A DNA stretch of 64,000 nucleotides from G963663315 sp965231905 (GCA_965231905.1 CBDDOO010000001.1:434001-498000); one strand, 5' to 3'. Shown: positions 25,834-35,929, counted from the first letter of the stretch. Numbers and translations: made by a program. The notes: generated by a model from the letters alone, not told the origin.

Positions 25834-28173
25834 ATGACACCGACCAGATACCATTGCGCTGGCCTGTTGGTGGCCTGCCTTCTTATGCTGACCGCTTGCG
25901 GTGGTGGTGGCTCCGGGGCTATTCCGTCGGCCCCGCAACCGACCCCACAACCCGACCCTGGGCCATCTGCATCTGATCTCGCAGCTCATCTCCGCTCGGC
26001 GCGATTTACGCGACATCAGCCGAATGTGCTTGAACAGGTCGGAGCGCACCATGCCTACGCCAGGGGATTGACCGGCAAGGGGGTCAGGATCGGGATTGAA
26101 GACACCATCGTTGATTATACGCAAACGGCCGAGTTCGGAAATCGGGTGAAGCTGGCAAACGCGGACGGTGCGGTACTTTCTTACCCGCGCCCATACGGAG
26201 ACGAGTTCAGAAGCGATGTTGATTCGTGCCAGCGAAATCTCACATGTGATATTTGGGAAGCCAGTAGTGGCGGAGACGACGGAGCGCGTAATCGCTGGAT
26301 ACAGCAAATCGTGAGTGAAGATGGCTGGCCGACGCGGGAAGATTCCGTATTTGTGCTCGACGAGTATTATCCCCAGGATGGAACGTTTGGGGAGTTTAAC
26401 CGATGGACGGAAGTGCCGACACCTTACGGTCAGGACGGGTCGCACGGGACCACAGTGGCTTCGGTTGCAACCGGGAAAAACCTCGGCGTGGCGCCGGAAG
26501 CTACGATTATTCCGATTGCGCAGAATTTCGAAGATCAAAAAGGGGATGCGCGGGCGGAGGCGGAATTTCAAACTGCATTGGCCTTATGGCCTGTTACGGT
26601 TCGGGAGCAGTATGATAATAATCTGGCAGAGTATTATCAGGACAACTATGTCAGGTTCGACATCATCAACCGATCTTTCGGTATCGGAATCTTTAGCCCG
26701 GATGTGGCCGTTTCGGAGATTGATACCGAATTGCGATGGTGGCGGCGGTACTTGCCAAAGTCACTGGATGCCAGCAGGCAAGCTGGAATCCGCGATGCCG
26801 ATAAAACCATTATCGTCTATGCCGCCGGCAATGAAGGCGAGCCTTGGCCCAGCCTGATAGCAAATTTGCCTTTCTGGATCCCCGAGATGCGCGGACACAG
26901 ACTGTCTGTCGCCGCGACGGATCCTCGAACAGGCATTATCGCAGGTTATTCCAACCGCTGCGGACCGCTTCCTTCTGACTGGAACGCATCCAGACACGGC
27001 CCGCACTATTGCCTGGTCGCGCCCGGTACAGTGCGCGGCCTTGTGCCGAATGCGAACTCGCCCGCAAGAGGGAGAGTGAGAGGCGGATTGCAGGGTACCA
27101 GCTTTGCCGCCCCCATTGTTTCGGGAGCGCTCGCGCTGTTGATGGAGCATTTTCGGGGAACTCGCGGCAACACGGAGATCGTGAGGAGAATGCTGGATAC
27201 CGCGGATCGAAGCGGACGCTATGCCAACCTGGAGACGTATGGCGCCGGACATCTGGATCTTGAAGCGGCGCTGTCGCCGGTCGGCGCGCTCAACGCCGGA
27301 CAGTCTGCACACGCGCTCAGCCACACGATGCTCCGGACACCGGCTGCTTTCGGCTCGGTTGCCCAACGCGCCACGCATATCGAGTTGGCTGCATTCGACG
27401 AGCAGAACTTCCCGTTCTGGATTCCGCTGTCGGAATTGGTTTCCACCCGAACGGCCAGTCGCTCCCCGATTCCCGTATTCGAGGGTCCTTACCGGACTAT
27501 TGCACCCGCGGCTGGACTTGATGCTGTCGGGTTGCATTCCCGGGTATCGCTTGGAAGCGCCGGAAATCCAGAGGTTCAGGGTGACCGGGAATGGGTGATG
27601 AGCTTCGGCGACTCATCCATCGGTCTGGAACAACGCCCGCGAAGCAGTGGGTGGGGATATGGGTTCAGTCTGGACGAGAGCGGCTATCTGGGCACACAAC
27701 CATCCGGGGCGTTCGGGTCAGACCTGCGCTCCGGTATGTTGTGGACTTCCCGCGCCTTCGAGCGCAGCCTGGGGGATGGCTGGAAACTGGGCGCTACGGG
27801 TACATTGGCGATAAGCCTCCCGGACTATGAGAACAACGCGATCTTCCAGGCGACCTCTTCCGTGCTGTCGGCTCTGGCGATGCGTATCGGTAAACAAAAC
27901 ACAGGACTGATCGTTGAGCAGCCATTGCGCGCCGAATCGGGTACCGGCACGTTTCGTATCGAGAACGGCAGGATAGAGAACGGGCGAAGGCTGTATGACG
28001 AATATCGCATTCCGCTCCAGGCCGAGGCGAGAGAGTTGCGAATGATATTCCGTCACCAGCGCCAAACTCCTGGTGGTGATCTTGCAATTGAAATCGGTGG
28101 CGCACTGAATGCCGGACATACCCAGGGAGAGCGTGAAACGAGCGTCGGTTTCGCCTGGCGCCGGAGTTGGTAA
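25834..28173 (+). CDS. Lipidated subtilisin-like (S8) protease, probable autotransporter
   Basis: 779 residues. The signal peptide ends in a lipobox (MLTAC22) followed by Gly/Pro-rich linker. The S8 triad is D90 (GIEDTIVD), H204 (DGSHGTTVASVATG) and S423 (GTSFAAPIVSGA), with oxyanion N333 (AAGNEG). About 300 residues follow the catalytic domain, rich in alternating strands and ending SVGFAWRRSW, as expected for an outer-membrane barrel. Lipoprotein S8 autotransporters are known (NalP, SphB1), where they process other surface proteins. The barrel assignment is weaker than the protease assignment. Confidence 0.85.
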   Translation: MTPTRYHCAGLLVACLLMLTACGGGGSGAIPSAPQPTPQPDPGPSASDLAAHLRSARFTRHQPNVLEQVGAHHAYARGLTGKGVRIGIEDTIVDYTQTAEFGNRVKLANADGAVLSYPRPYGDEFRSDVDSCQRNLTCDIWEASSGGDDGARNRWIQQIVSEDGWPTREDSVFVLDEYYPQDGTFGEFNRWTEVPTPYGQDGSHGTTVASVATGKNLGVAPEATIIPIAQNFEDQKGDARAEAEFQTALALWPVTVREQYDNNLAEYYQDNYVRFDIINRSFGIGIFSPDVAVSEIDTELRWWRRYLPKSLDASRQAGIRDADKTIIVYAAGNEGEPWPSLIANLPFWIPEMRGHRLSVAATDPRTGIIAGYSNRCGPLPSDWNASRHGPHYCLVAPGTVRGLVPNANSPARGRVRGGLQGTSFAAPIVSGALALLMEHFRGTRGNTEIVRRMLDTADRSGRYANLETYGAGHLDLEAALSPVGALNAGQSAHALSHTMLRTPAAFGSVAQRATHIELAAFDEQNFPFWIPLSELVSTRTASRSPIPVFEGPYRTIAPAAGLDAVGLHSRVSLGSAGNPEVQGDREWVMSFGDSSIGLEQRPRSSGWGYGFSLDESGYLGTQPSGAFGSDLRSGMLWTSRAFERSLGDGWKLGATGTLAISLPDYENNAIFQATSSVLSALAMRIGKQNTGLIVEQPLRAESGTGTFRIENGRIENGRRLYDEYRIPLQAEARELRMIFRHQRQTPGGDLAIEIGGALNAGHTQGERETSVGFAWRRSW

Positions 28174-28177
28174 TCCG

Positions 28178-28468
28178 GTGGATATCCTTCGCGCTTTGAT
28201 GCTGGTGTCCGTGGTCGTATTCGGTACGGCCTGCGCAAACCGGAATGAGTCGGCAACCGCTCCCGACCCGGTGAGTCCGACGGGTTCTTCGATTATCCGG
28301 GAAGGCGTCGTTTACACTCCGGTGAGCATTGGCTCACTGGGGTGTGTGTTATATCACGTCCGGATTCCGGGCGGGCAGGCCCCGGCCGCTCTGGTATATC
28401 AGAGTACGGCGGGGCAGTTCAGCTATGGACGCCCGGATCAGTGTGTAAAAACCCCGAACGTCCTGTGA
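28178..28468 (+). CDS. Small predicted lipoprotein, unknown function
   Basis: 96 residues from a GTG at 28178, preceded by GGAG and 5 bp after the protease stop, so it is probably co-transcribed. A short hydrophobic run (LMLVSVVVFGTAC) ends in a lipobox-like Cys near residue 19. The remainder is about 75 residues with two Cys (GCVLYHV, DQCVK) that could form a disulphide. No family recognised. Confidence 0.6.
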   Translation: MDILRALMLVSVVVFGTACANRNESATAPDPVSPTGSSIIREGVVYTPVSIGSLGCVLYHVRIPGGQAPAALVYQSTAGQFSYGRPDQCVKTPNVL

Positions 28469-28485
28469 CGGAGCAGGATACCCGG

Positions 28486-29481
28486 CTAACCGAAAGTATC
28501 CACGTAACCGAACAATGCCGCGCTTCCTCCGGTGTGCAGGAACACGACGTTCTGCCCTTTGGTGAAGAAGCCGTTGCGGATGTGATCAATCAGCCCGGCC
28601 AGACCCTTGCCGGAATAGACGGGGTCCATCAGGATGGCTTCTTCCCGGGCTATCAGGTTCACGGCCTCAACCATACTCATCGTCGGGATGCCGTAACCGT
28701 CACCGACATAGTCGGAATTGGCAATCACTTTTTCTCTGGCGACACAGCCGGAAATTCCGATATGATCCGCGGTTTTGCAGGCCAGGTCGTAGACGTTCTC
28801 TTCCTGTTGTTCCCGGGGCGCGCGTACGCTGATGCCGAGCAATGGAATCCCGGAATGGGTAGCTTCCAGCCCAACCACCAATCCGGCCTGGGTACCCGTG
28901 CTGCCCGTGGCGGTTACAAAGTGGTCAATAAGAAGCCCCCGGTCATTGGCCTGGGTCAGGGTTTCGAGGGCGCAATTCACATATCCCAGGGCGCCGGTCG
29001 CGTTGGAGCCTCCTCCGGGAATGATATAGGCCGTTTTGCCTTGTGAGCGAATTTCTTCGGCTTTTTCCTCCATGGCCGCATTCATGTCCGTGTCTTTGGC
29101 GAAGCGGGTTATGTTCGCCCCGAAAATCCGGTCCAGCAAAACATTCCCGGAATCGGTGTAATCGCGGTTGGCGTACCCGGTGCGGTTTTCCAGAAGAATT
29201 TCACAGGCCATTCCCAGCTTGGCCGCCGCCGCCGCCGTCTGGCGCGCGTGATTGGATTGCACCGCCCCCTGGGTGATCACGACATCTGCTTTCTCTGCCA
29301 ACGCCTCTGCCATCAAAAACTCCAGTTTGCGTGTTTTATTGCCACCCGTACCGAGACCCGTGCAATCATCGCGCTTGATATAGATATCGGGCCCTTTTAA
29401 GTTTTTCGATAGATTCGGTAAAAACTCCAATGGCGTGGGCAGGTGAGCGAGGTTTACCCGCGGGAAACGTGAAAGGTGCAT
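28486..29481 (-). CDS. D-cysteine desulfhydrase / ACC deaminase-like PLP enzyme
   Basis: 331 residues, fold-type II PLP enzyme. GTGGNKTRKLEFL carries the PLP lysine, QSNHARQTAA is the adjacent substrate loop, and ATGSTGTQAGLV binds phosphate. Best fit is the D-cysteine desulfhydrase group, which also contains L-cysteate sulfo-lyase (CuyA); sequence alone does not separate them. It lies 23 bp downstream of the DegT-type aminotransferase in a leftward cluster. Confidence 0.85.
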   Translation of the reverse strand: MHLSRFPRVNLAHLPTPLEFLPNLSKNLKGPDIYIKRDDCTGLGTGGNKTRKLEFLMAEALAEKADVVITQGAVQSNHARQTAAAAAKLGMACEILLENRTGYANRDYTDSGNVLLDRIFGANITRFAKDTDMNAAMEEKAEEIRSQGKTAYIIPGGGSNATGALGYVNCALETLTQANDRGLLIDHFVTATGSTGTQAGLVVGLEATHSGIPLLGISVRAPREQQEENVYDLACKTADHIGISGCVAREKVIANSDYVGDGYGIPTMSMVEAVNLIAREEAILMDPVYSGKGLAGLIDHIRNGFFTKGQNVVFLHTGGSAALFGYVDTFG

Positions 29482-29504
29482 GTAGTGGGTTCTCCGTGTG
29501 GATC

Positions 29505-30728
29505 TTAAGGGTTGTTCAGGGTTGAAATTTCCTGTTCAATGATACAGGCGATGGTGTCGCATTGGGTCTGGCTCAGGGATAGCGGGATCCGCATGTCGCA
29601 AGTGGTCGCCAAAATTTCTGAAGTGTCGGGTAATGCCTGGGGTTGCAGGTATTGCCAATGATGATATTGGCTGGTATAACCAACCGGCTCCGCGCGACCG
29701 AACCATTTGATCGCCACCCCTCTTCGCGTACAGTTGTCCGCCAGGGTTTGCAGTCGGGCCTTGTCCAGCCCGTTGACATGGAACTGGATTGAGCTGGCGA
29801 CGAAAGCCTCCTGTCGCTCGCGATGAGGAACCTCGATTCCATCGATACGGTTCAGGGCCTGTTCCAGCCAGCGATAGATCCGATTCCATTTCTCTCCCCT
29901 GGCGGTCATGTCCCGCAACTGGGGCCGCAATACACAGGCCACCAGATTGGACATGCGCATGCTGAAGTTCGGAATCCGCTTTTTCCACTTGTCGAAGACG
30001 ACGGCGGACGGGGTTGACTGGTGCTGACCATAGAGCATATAGCTGCCTGAGTACAGGATGGCCTTTGCGGCCATGTCTTCATCGTCGGTGACGATAATGC
30101 CGCCTTCTCCGGAGTTGATGTGTTTGAAAGTCTGGGTGCTGAAACAGCCGACAGCGCCAAATCGTCCGGTGAACCGGTCGTTCCATTTGGCGCCCATGGT
30201 ATGCGCGCAGTCTTCGATCAGGGTCAAGCCATATTGACCACACAGTTTCACGATCTTTCCCATATCGGCAATATGACCGCGCATGTGAGTCAACAATAAA
30301 ACACGGGCATGGCTCTGTTGCGCCTTGCGTTCCAGATCATCGAAGTTGATCCGATGGTCATTGTCGATTTCGACCAGTAACGCTTCCCCGCCCGCGTGTT
30401 TGATCGCGCCGGGCACTGGCGCAAGATTGAAAGCGTTGACCAGAACCGTGTCACCCGGTTCGACCCCGGCTATCTTTAATCCCAGGAAAAGCGCGCAGCC
30501 GCCGGAGTTCACCCCGATGGCGTAACGTGAGCCGACATATTCGGCAAACTCCTTCTCGAACAACGCCGCATGAGGTTCGGTTTCACTATATTCTCCATAG
30601 CGATGCAGACGGCCGGATTTCATCAATGCCACGGCCTGTTCGATGGCTTCGTCGGGGAGTGATCCGGGGTCGGAGAGGTCGATGTCCAGCGTTATTTCCC
30701 GTTCGGGATTGATGATCGGGTTTTTCAT
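29505..30728 (-). CDS. DegT/DnrJ/EryC1-family PLP aminotransferase
   Basis: 407 residues. The family core is visible: VNSGGCALFLGLK, DTVLVNAFNLAP, LIEDCAHTMGA and the PLP lysine in FSTQTFKHINSGEGG. Members aminate keto-sugars or act on small ketones in secondary metabolism. There are no sugar-biosynthesis genes here; the partners are a phosphodiesterase-like gene (4-bp overlap) and a cysteine desulfhydrase-like gene, so the substrate is unknown. Confidence 0.88.
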   Translation of the reverse strand: MKNPIINPEREITLDIDLSDPGSLPDEAIEQAVALMKSGRLHRYGEYSETEPHAALFEKEFAEYVGSRYAIGVNSGGCALFLGLKIAGVEPGDTVLVNAFNLAPVPGAIKHAGGEALLVEIDNDHRINFDDLERKAQQSHARVLLLTHMRGHIADMGKIVKLCGQYGLTLIEDCAHTMGAKWNDRFTGRFGAVGCFSTQTFKHINSGEGGIIVTDDEDMAAKAILYSGSYMLYGQHQSTPSAVVFDKWKKRIPNFSMRMSNLVACVLRPQLRDMTARGEKWNRIYRWLEQALNRIDGIEVPHRERQEAFVASSIQFHVNGLDKARLQTLADNCTRRGVAIKWFGRAEPVGYTSQYHHWQYLQPQALPDTSEILATTCDMRIPLSLSQTQCDTIACIIEQEISTLNNP

Positions 30729-31585
30729 AACTCAATATCCACCCACACGGGCAGATGGTCCGAGCCGGTGGCGCTGTCATCCACCCGGCACCCCGTCACC
30801 CTGTGCCGAATGGCGCTGCTGACAAAGGCGTAGTCCAGTCGGGCCGGAATGTCGTTCACATCGCTGGTCGAACCCTGATATTTGTCATATCCGCAATGGA
30901 GCCACGCGTCGACGAATCCACAAGGGCTGGTTACATGTCCGCCATAATCACTGATTGGTCCGACCATTTTGAGGTACTCTTGTGAATCCGGCTGAAAATT
31001 GAAGTCGCCGAACAGGATGGCGTGTTCGGCCACTGACTGATTCGACACCCCGGACTCCCAATCCAGGCCATCCAGATTGCCACCGATGGCATGACCTTCA
31101 TGCACTGCCTGACGATGAATTTCCAGAATGCGTTCCACCTGGGGCAGCCGGGTCGCCGCACACAAATGGGTCAGGTGTATCGAATAAATCCGGAGCGGCA
31201 GGTCATTTATGATGATGGTAGCTTCAATCGCGGATCGTTGCAAACTGAGCGGGCCGATGCTGCCGTGTTTGGGCAGAAGGTGGTGACGGCTGGATTCGAG
31301 CGGATATCGACTCAGAATCATGTTGCCGAACTGCCGGCGTTGGCGGTCTTCGGGTTTTGATCCGGGGACATGCAGATCAATACCGGCTCCATAGACACTG
31401 TAGTAATCGCTGAACCGGTCCTGGAGGTATTGCACCTGATCAACATGTCCGGTTCGCGGCCAGAAGCGCTCGACTTCCTGTAGCGCGATCAAATCCGCCC
31501 CGCTGATTTCATCCACTATCCTGGACAGATCAACCTGATTGTCCCGGCCTTTGCCGTACTGGATGTTGTAGGTCACGCATTTCAT
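30725..31585 (-). CDS. Endonuclease/exonuclease/phosphatase-family hydrolase
   Basis: 286 residues. The family's metal-binding residues appear in order: YNIQYG, ALQEVERF (Glu), GDFNFQPDS (Asp, Asn) and the C-terminal SDHLPVWVDIEL (Asp-His). These enzymes cleave phosphodiesters in DNA, sphingolipids or phosphoinositides. It overlaps the aminotransferase by ATGA, making a leftward operon. Confidence 0.88.
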   Translation of the reverse strand: MKCVTYNIQYGKGRDNQVDLSRIVDEISGADLIALQEVERFWPRTGHVDQVQYLQDRFSDYYSVYGAGIDLHVPGSKPEDRQRRQFGNMILSRYPLESSRHHLLPKHGSIGPLSLQRSAIEATIIINDLPLRIYSIHLTHLCAATRLPQVERILEIHRQAVHEGHAIGGNLDGLDWESGVSNQSVAEHAILFGDFNFQPDSQEYLKMVGPISDYGGHVTSPCGFVDAWLHCGYDKYQGSTSDVNDIPARLDYAFVSSAIRHRVTGCRVDDSATGSDHLPVWVDIEL

Positions 31586-31739
31586 GGGTCAGTTGTTTGA
31601 TTTCCATGGACTGGATTCTACTCAAAAAAATATTTACCGGATACCGGTTGCCATGATATTTTTTTGCCCCGGAATATCGGTTTGGCTTATGATTGCGGTC
31701 ATCGGCAATCCCCGGCGGCAAAAAAGAATCGAATACAAA

Positions 31740-33107
31740 ATGAAGATCAGGAGCAACCTCAGGTCTCTCTCACAAGACATTCAGAACCGGCGGACAACGG
31801 TTGAAGCGCTGATAAACGTGATGCTGGAAAAAGCGAAGGCAAGTGAAAACGTCCTGGTTTCCATCAATCAGAACGCGCTGGATCAGGCAAGGCAGGTTGA
31901 TCGTTCCATTGGGGCCGGATATCGCGTCCCTCCGTTGGCCGGTATTCCGATCACTTTGAAGGACCTTTTCGATATTGAGGGAGAGGTCACGCTGGCCGGT
32001 TCAATTGCCTTGCGGCATTCGGCAACGAAGGCTGTCCGGGACTGTGACGTGGCGAGCCGACTGCGGGGCGCCGGCCTGTTGTTCGCCGGAAGAGCCAACA
32101 TGAGTGAATTCGCTTTCAGCGGCATGGGAATCAACCCACATTATGGTACGCCGAAGTGTATCTGGGATCGGCAGGCCGGGCGGGCGCCGGGCGGCTCTTC
32201 TTCGGGCAGCGCAGTCAGCGTGGCGGAAGGAATCGTACCCGCTTCAATCGGGTCGGATACCGCCGGGTCCTGCCGCGCTCCTGCCGCTTTCAATGGGATC
32301 GTCGGGGTCAAGCCAACTTATGGGCGATTGTCCCTGGCTGGAGTTTATCCGTTGTCGCCCACCTCGGACGCGCCCGGTCCAATGGGAGTGGATGTCGATA
32401 GCTGTTTTTTGCTGGATCAACTGATGTCCGGCTCCTGGGACGGGCAAGGCGCGTTGCCATTAATCGGTCACGCGGATTGCGCTTCGCTGAAACTGATTAT
32501 TCCCGAAAGTACGGTGATGGAAGATCTGGACAATGAGGTGGCGGATGATTTTAACCGGGTTGTGGATGCGCTCCGCCAGGCGGGCGCCAGTGTGGAGCTG
32601 ATCGAAATGCCGGTCATCAGTGAGTGCGTGGAAATGTTTCTTACCCGTGCAGTGGTGGGCTATGAGGCTTTGCGGCATCATGCCGGACTATTGGAGAAAT
32701 ATGGACACGAATATGACCCTTTTGTGTATAACCGGATGACTGCTTTCAAAGGGGTTACCGGGGAAGAACAGCAAGCCCGATATCGTGACAAGGCCAGGAT
32801 GAAAGCCTCTTTCGAGCAGACGATGAGGGGCTTCGGCGCTGACGCGGTAATCTATCCGACCACTCCGTGCATTCCGCCGACCCTGGCCGCGGCGGGGGTT
32901 GTTGCAAACCAGACGAAAATCAATTTGCGAAACCTGAGAAATACCGCCTCGGCAAATTACTTCGATGGTTGCTCGATCAGTCTGCCGTGTCAGACGTACG
33001 ACCAGGCGCCGACCGGCTTGATGGTGTCCGCCGTTCATGGTCATGATGCGCGGTTGTACGCGATTGCGGAAACCATTGAGCGAGTGATTCAGTCAGCGCG
33101 GAATTGA
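31740..33107 (+). CDS. Amidase, amidase signature family
   Basis: 455 residues from ATG 31740; the frame upstream to 31584 is hydrophobic and unlike family members. Catalytic elements: K74 (ITLKDLFD), GGSSSGSA (about 151-158) with the cis-Ser, and GSDTAGS ending at nucleophile S177. The next gene (CitE-like) begins 17 bp after its stop, indicating one operon. Substrate not known. Confidence 0.88.
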   Translation: MKIRSNLRSLSQDIQNRRTTVEALINVMLEKAKASENVLVSINQNALDQARQVDRSIGAGYRVPPLAGIPITLKDLFDIEGEVTLAGSIALRHSATKAVRDCDVASRLRGAGLLFAGRANMSEFAFSGMGINPHYGTPKCIWDRQAGRAPGGSSSGSAVSVAEGIVPASIGSDTAGSCRAPAAFNGIVGVKPTYGRLSLAGVYPLSPTSDAPGPMGVDVDSCFLLDQLMSGSWDGQGALPLIGHADCASLKLIIPESTVMEDLDNEVADDFNRVVDALRQAGASVELIEMPVISECVEMFLTRAVVGYEALRHHAGLLEKYGHEYDPFVYNRMTAFKGVTGEEQQARYRDKARMKASFEQTMRGFGADAVIYPTTPCIPPTLAAAGVVANQTKINLRNLRNTASANYFDGCSISLPCQTYDQAPTGLMVSAVHGHDARLYAIAETIERVIQSARN

Positions 33108-33124
33108 CAGGAGAGGCTCGTATA

Positions 33125-33985
33125 ATGAAGAACCGCGCTGTGCGCCCGAGGCGCAGCTTTATTTTCGTACCGGGTCTGCGACCGGATATGTACCCCAAGG
33201 CGTTGTCCTGCGGGGCGGATATCGTCTGTGTGGAGTTGGAGGATGGCATTGCTCCCGGGGATAAGGTCGAGGCGCGCAAAAATGCCCTGGCGCTCTTTGA
33301 TCGGCCTCATGCCGATGACGGGGTAGAGCGGATCGTGCGGATCAACTCGATTCGCGAGCGGTTCGGAATCGAGGATGCGCTGGCGGTTCTGGCCACCGAT
33401 ACACCGCCGCCTGCGCTGATGATGCCCAAGGTGCGTACCCCGGACGAAGTGGTGATGCTGGACCAGCTACTCGGCGAAGCCGGGCATTCGACACGGTTGC
33501 ACATAATCATCGAAACCAATGCCGCTCTGGAAGCGGCGTTCGAGATCGCCAGATGCTCCGACCGGATTGACGCCCTGTTTTTCGGAGGTGTGGACATGGC
33601 AGCCGAACTACGCTGTCTGAATTCTTGGGAACCGCTTTTCCATGCGCGCTCCCGCGTGGTGCATGCCGCGGCCAGCGCGGGTCTTGATGTGATCGACGTA
33701 CCCTGGCTTGACCTCAATGATCCGGAAGGAATGCGTATGGAAGCCGAGCGGGCGCGTGATCTTGGATTCGTCGGCAAGGGCTCGGTCCACCCCAGGCAGA
33801 TTGCAGCGCTGAATGAAGTGTTCACGCCATCACCCGACCAGGTCGCCCGGGCCCGCCGGGTAATCGCGGAATTTGAAACCGCCGACACGGGCCTTCTGGT
33901 TATCGACGGAAAGCTGATTGAAAAACCGGCGCTGCGTGATATGTATCGTATCGTTGCCATCGCCGACCGGATGGGGGGTAGATAA
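33125..33985 (+). CDS. CitE-like HpcH/HpaI-family lyase
   Basis: 286 residues from ATG 33125, preceded by AGGAGA. RRSFIFVPGLRPDMYPKAL and CVELEDGIAPGDKVEAR are the CitE/malyl-CoA-lyase fold signatures, FFGGVDMAAEL and GKGSVHPRQIAALNE follow. Such proteins cleave malyl-, citramalyl- or citryl-CoA. No citrate lyase partners are here. Its pairing with an amidase and nearby TRAP importer suggests a catabolic role (inference). Confidence 0.88.
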   Translation: MKNRAVRPRRSFIFVPGLRPDMYPKALSCGADIVCVELEDGIAPGDKVEARKNALALFDRPHADDGVERIVRINSIRERFGIEDALAVLATDTPPPALMMPKVRTPDEVVMLDQLLGEAGHSTRLHIIIETNAALEAAFEIARCSDRIDALFFGGVDMAAELRCLNSWEPLFHARSRVVHAAASAGLDVIDVPWLDLNDPEGMRMEAERARDLGFVGKGSVHPRQIAALNEVFTPSPDQVARARRVIAEFETADTGLLVIDGKLIEKPALRDMYRIVAIADRMGGR

Positions 33986-34154
33986 TGGAATTTCAGTGGG
34001 TCCCGATGTGGGCCAGGATATAAACCTGGATATAAACCTTGTTTGCCCGAAAGATATAAAGTACTCTTGACTGTCGATATTTCCGGTGACAGTCCAGTGG
34101 AGATTTGATTACCGATTTGATACCCCGTTGTTTACACTAGATAGAGGACAAAAA

Positions 34155-35261
34155 ATGAAAGACCAGAATTCTCGCAGAAAGTTTTTGAAAGGCTCGGCCG
34201 TTGCCGCAACGGCGACGGCTGCGGGCGCTCTTGCAGCGCCGGCGATTGTACGGGCTGCTCCGGTCACCCTGAAGATGCAGGCTGCCTGGGGAGGTGGTAT
34301 TTTCCTGGAAAACGCGAAATCCTACGTTGACCGGGTCAATGCGATGGCCGGAGACGCACTGCAAATTGAACTGTTGCCGGTCAATTCAGTGGTCAAGACC
34401 AGCCAGATGCAGGATGCCGTGCATCGCGGGGTGCTTGACGCGGCGCATTATGTGCCAGCCTACTGGTATTCGAAATCCACCGTAGCTTCATTATTTGGCA
34501 CCGGACCCTGTTTTGGCTGGTCCAGCCAGGAAGTGCTCGGTTGGGTCTATTATGGCGGCGGACAGGAATTGTTTGACAAACTGATGGCCAAGCTCGGTTT
34601 GAATCTGGTCAGCTTTTTCAATAGCCCAATGCCGGCGCAACCGCTTGGTTGGTTCAAGGAACAGATCAAGGATCCGAGTCAAATGGAAGGACTTAAATAT
34701 CGTACCGTTGGACTGGCCGCCGATGTACTGCTTGAAATGGGCATGTCTGTGGTGCAATTACCGGGTGGTGAAATTCAGCCAGCGATGAAATCGGGCCTGA
34801 TTGACGCCGCGGAATTCAACAATCCGACCTCTGACCGTGATTTTGGCATGCAGGACGTTTCCAAGCACTATCACCTGGCCAGTTTCCATCAATCCCAGGA
34901 GTTCTTTGAAGTGACTTTCAACAAGGACAAGTACAACAGTCTGTCGGATGAGTTGAAAGCGATTCTGAAATACGCTTCGGAAGCCGAAAACTCGAATTTC
35001 TACTGGCACAATACGCGGCGATACGCCGATGACCTGGTTAAATTGTCCACTGAACAGGGTGTCAACGTCTACCGGACTCCGGATTCCGTCATGTCCGACC
35101 AGTTGAAAGCCTGGGATATCGTGGTTGATCGTTTGTCTGCCGAGGACGAATTCTTCGCGGAAGTCATCGCGTCCCAGAAAGCTTATGCGAAAACGGTCAT
35201 GAATTACCTGAATCTGAATCAGCCTGACTACAAGCTGGCCTACGACCATCATTTCTCCTGA
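34155..35261 (+). CDS. TRAP transporter substrate-binding protein (DctP-type)
   Basis: 368 residues. The N-terminus has a Tat-type signal (SRRKFLKGSAVAATATAAGALA, cleavage near AAPVTL). The mature part matches the DctP family with the arginine- and pocket-region LKYRTVGLAADVLLEMG and LPGGEIQPAMKSGLIDAAEFNNP, most like the 2-oxo-acid binders (TakP-like). It begins the three-gene TRAP operon. A terminator hairpin lies between it and the permeases. Confidence 0.92.
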   Translation: MKDQNSRRKFLKGSAVAATATAAGALAAPAIVRAAPVTLKMQAAWGGGIFLENAKSYVDRVNAMAGDALQIELLPVNSVVKTSQMQDAVHRGVLDAAHYVPAYWYSKSTVASLFGTGPCFGWSSQEVLGWVYYGGGQELFDKLMAKLGLNLVSFFNSPMPAQPLGWFKEQIKDPSQMEGLKYRTVGLAADVLLEMGMSVVQLPGGEIQPAMKSGLIDAAEFNNPTSDRDFGMQDVSKHYHLASFHQSQEFFEVTFNKDKYNSLSDELKAILKYASEAENSNFYWHNTRRYADDLVKLSTEQGVNVYRTPDSVMSDQLKAWDIVVDRLSAEDEFFAEVIASQKAYAKTVMNYLNLNQPDYKLAYDHHFS

Positions 35262-35296
35262 TTTTCAGGAGCGGGAACCACAATTGCTCTGTCTTT

Positions 35297-35325
35297 CCGG
35301 GGGGTTGAACGCCCCCCGGATTTTA
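35297..35325 (+). terminator. Hairpin between TRAP binding protein and permease genes
   Basis: Perfect 8-bp GC stem (CCGGGGGG at 35297-35304, CCCCCCGG at 35312-35319), 7-nt loop, then ATTTTA. It probably lets part of the transcripts stop after the binding-protein gene, giving more binder than permease. Confidence 0.7.
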
Positions 35326-35353
35326 TGACGCAGCCGGATTGCGGAATGTTCTG

Positions 35354-35929
35354 ATGAACGGACTGATTTATGCCATAGAGAGCCTGAGCACCTGGGTCGG
35401 GCGTATGTTTGGCTGGTGTATCCTGATTCTGACTTTCTCGGTCTCCTACGAGGTCTTCGTGCGCTATGTGTTGAACGCCCCGACAGTCTGGGCGTTCGAT
35501 ATGATGGTACAGATGTACGGCGCCCTGTTCCTGATGGCGGGGCCTTACGCGCTGGCTCATGATTCCCATGTCAGGGGAGATGTGCTCTATCGGTTGTTTC
35601 CGGTTCGTGTGCAGGCGACCATTGATTTCGTCCTGTATCTGCTTTTCTTTTTCCCCGGGATGCTGGCGCTGTTCTGGTTCGGGGCGGAAATCGCCTCCGA
35701 TTCCTGGCGTTACAAGGAAGTCAGCTGGAACAGCCCCGCAAGAATCCAGATTTATTTTTTCAAGACACTGATTCCCCTGGCTGGAGGATTGTTGATCATT
35801 CAGGGTATTGCCGAAATTCTTCGCTGCTGGAAAGCCATGCGCTCCGGCCAGTGGATGGAGAGGCTGGAGGATGTTCAGGAAACAGAGAAGTTGCTGATTT
35901 CCGATGGACCCGGGTCGCCAGACCAGTGA
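35354..35929 (+). CDS. TRAP transporter small permease (DctQ-type)
   Basis: 191 residues, four predicted helices, with the family's core FGWCILILTFSVSYEVFVRYVLNAPTVWAFD. It bridges the substrate-binding protein and DctM in the inner membrane. A TTG in frame at 35339 is an alternative start. The next gene starts 27 bp after its stop. Confidence 0.9.
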   Translation: MNGLIYAIESLSTWVGRMFGWCILILTFSVSYEVFVRYVLNAPTVWAFDMMVQMYGALFLMAGPYALAHDSHVRGDVLYRLFPVRVQATIDFVLYLLFFFPGMLALFWFGAEIASDSWRYKEVSWNSPARIQIYFFKTLIPLAGGLLIIQGIAEILRCWKAMRSGQWMERLEDVQETEKLLISDGPGSPDQ

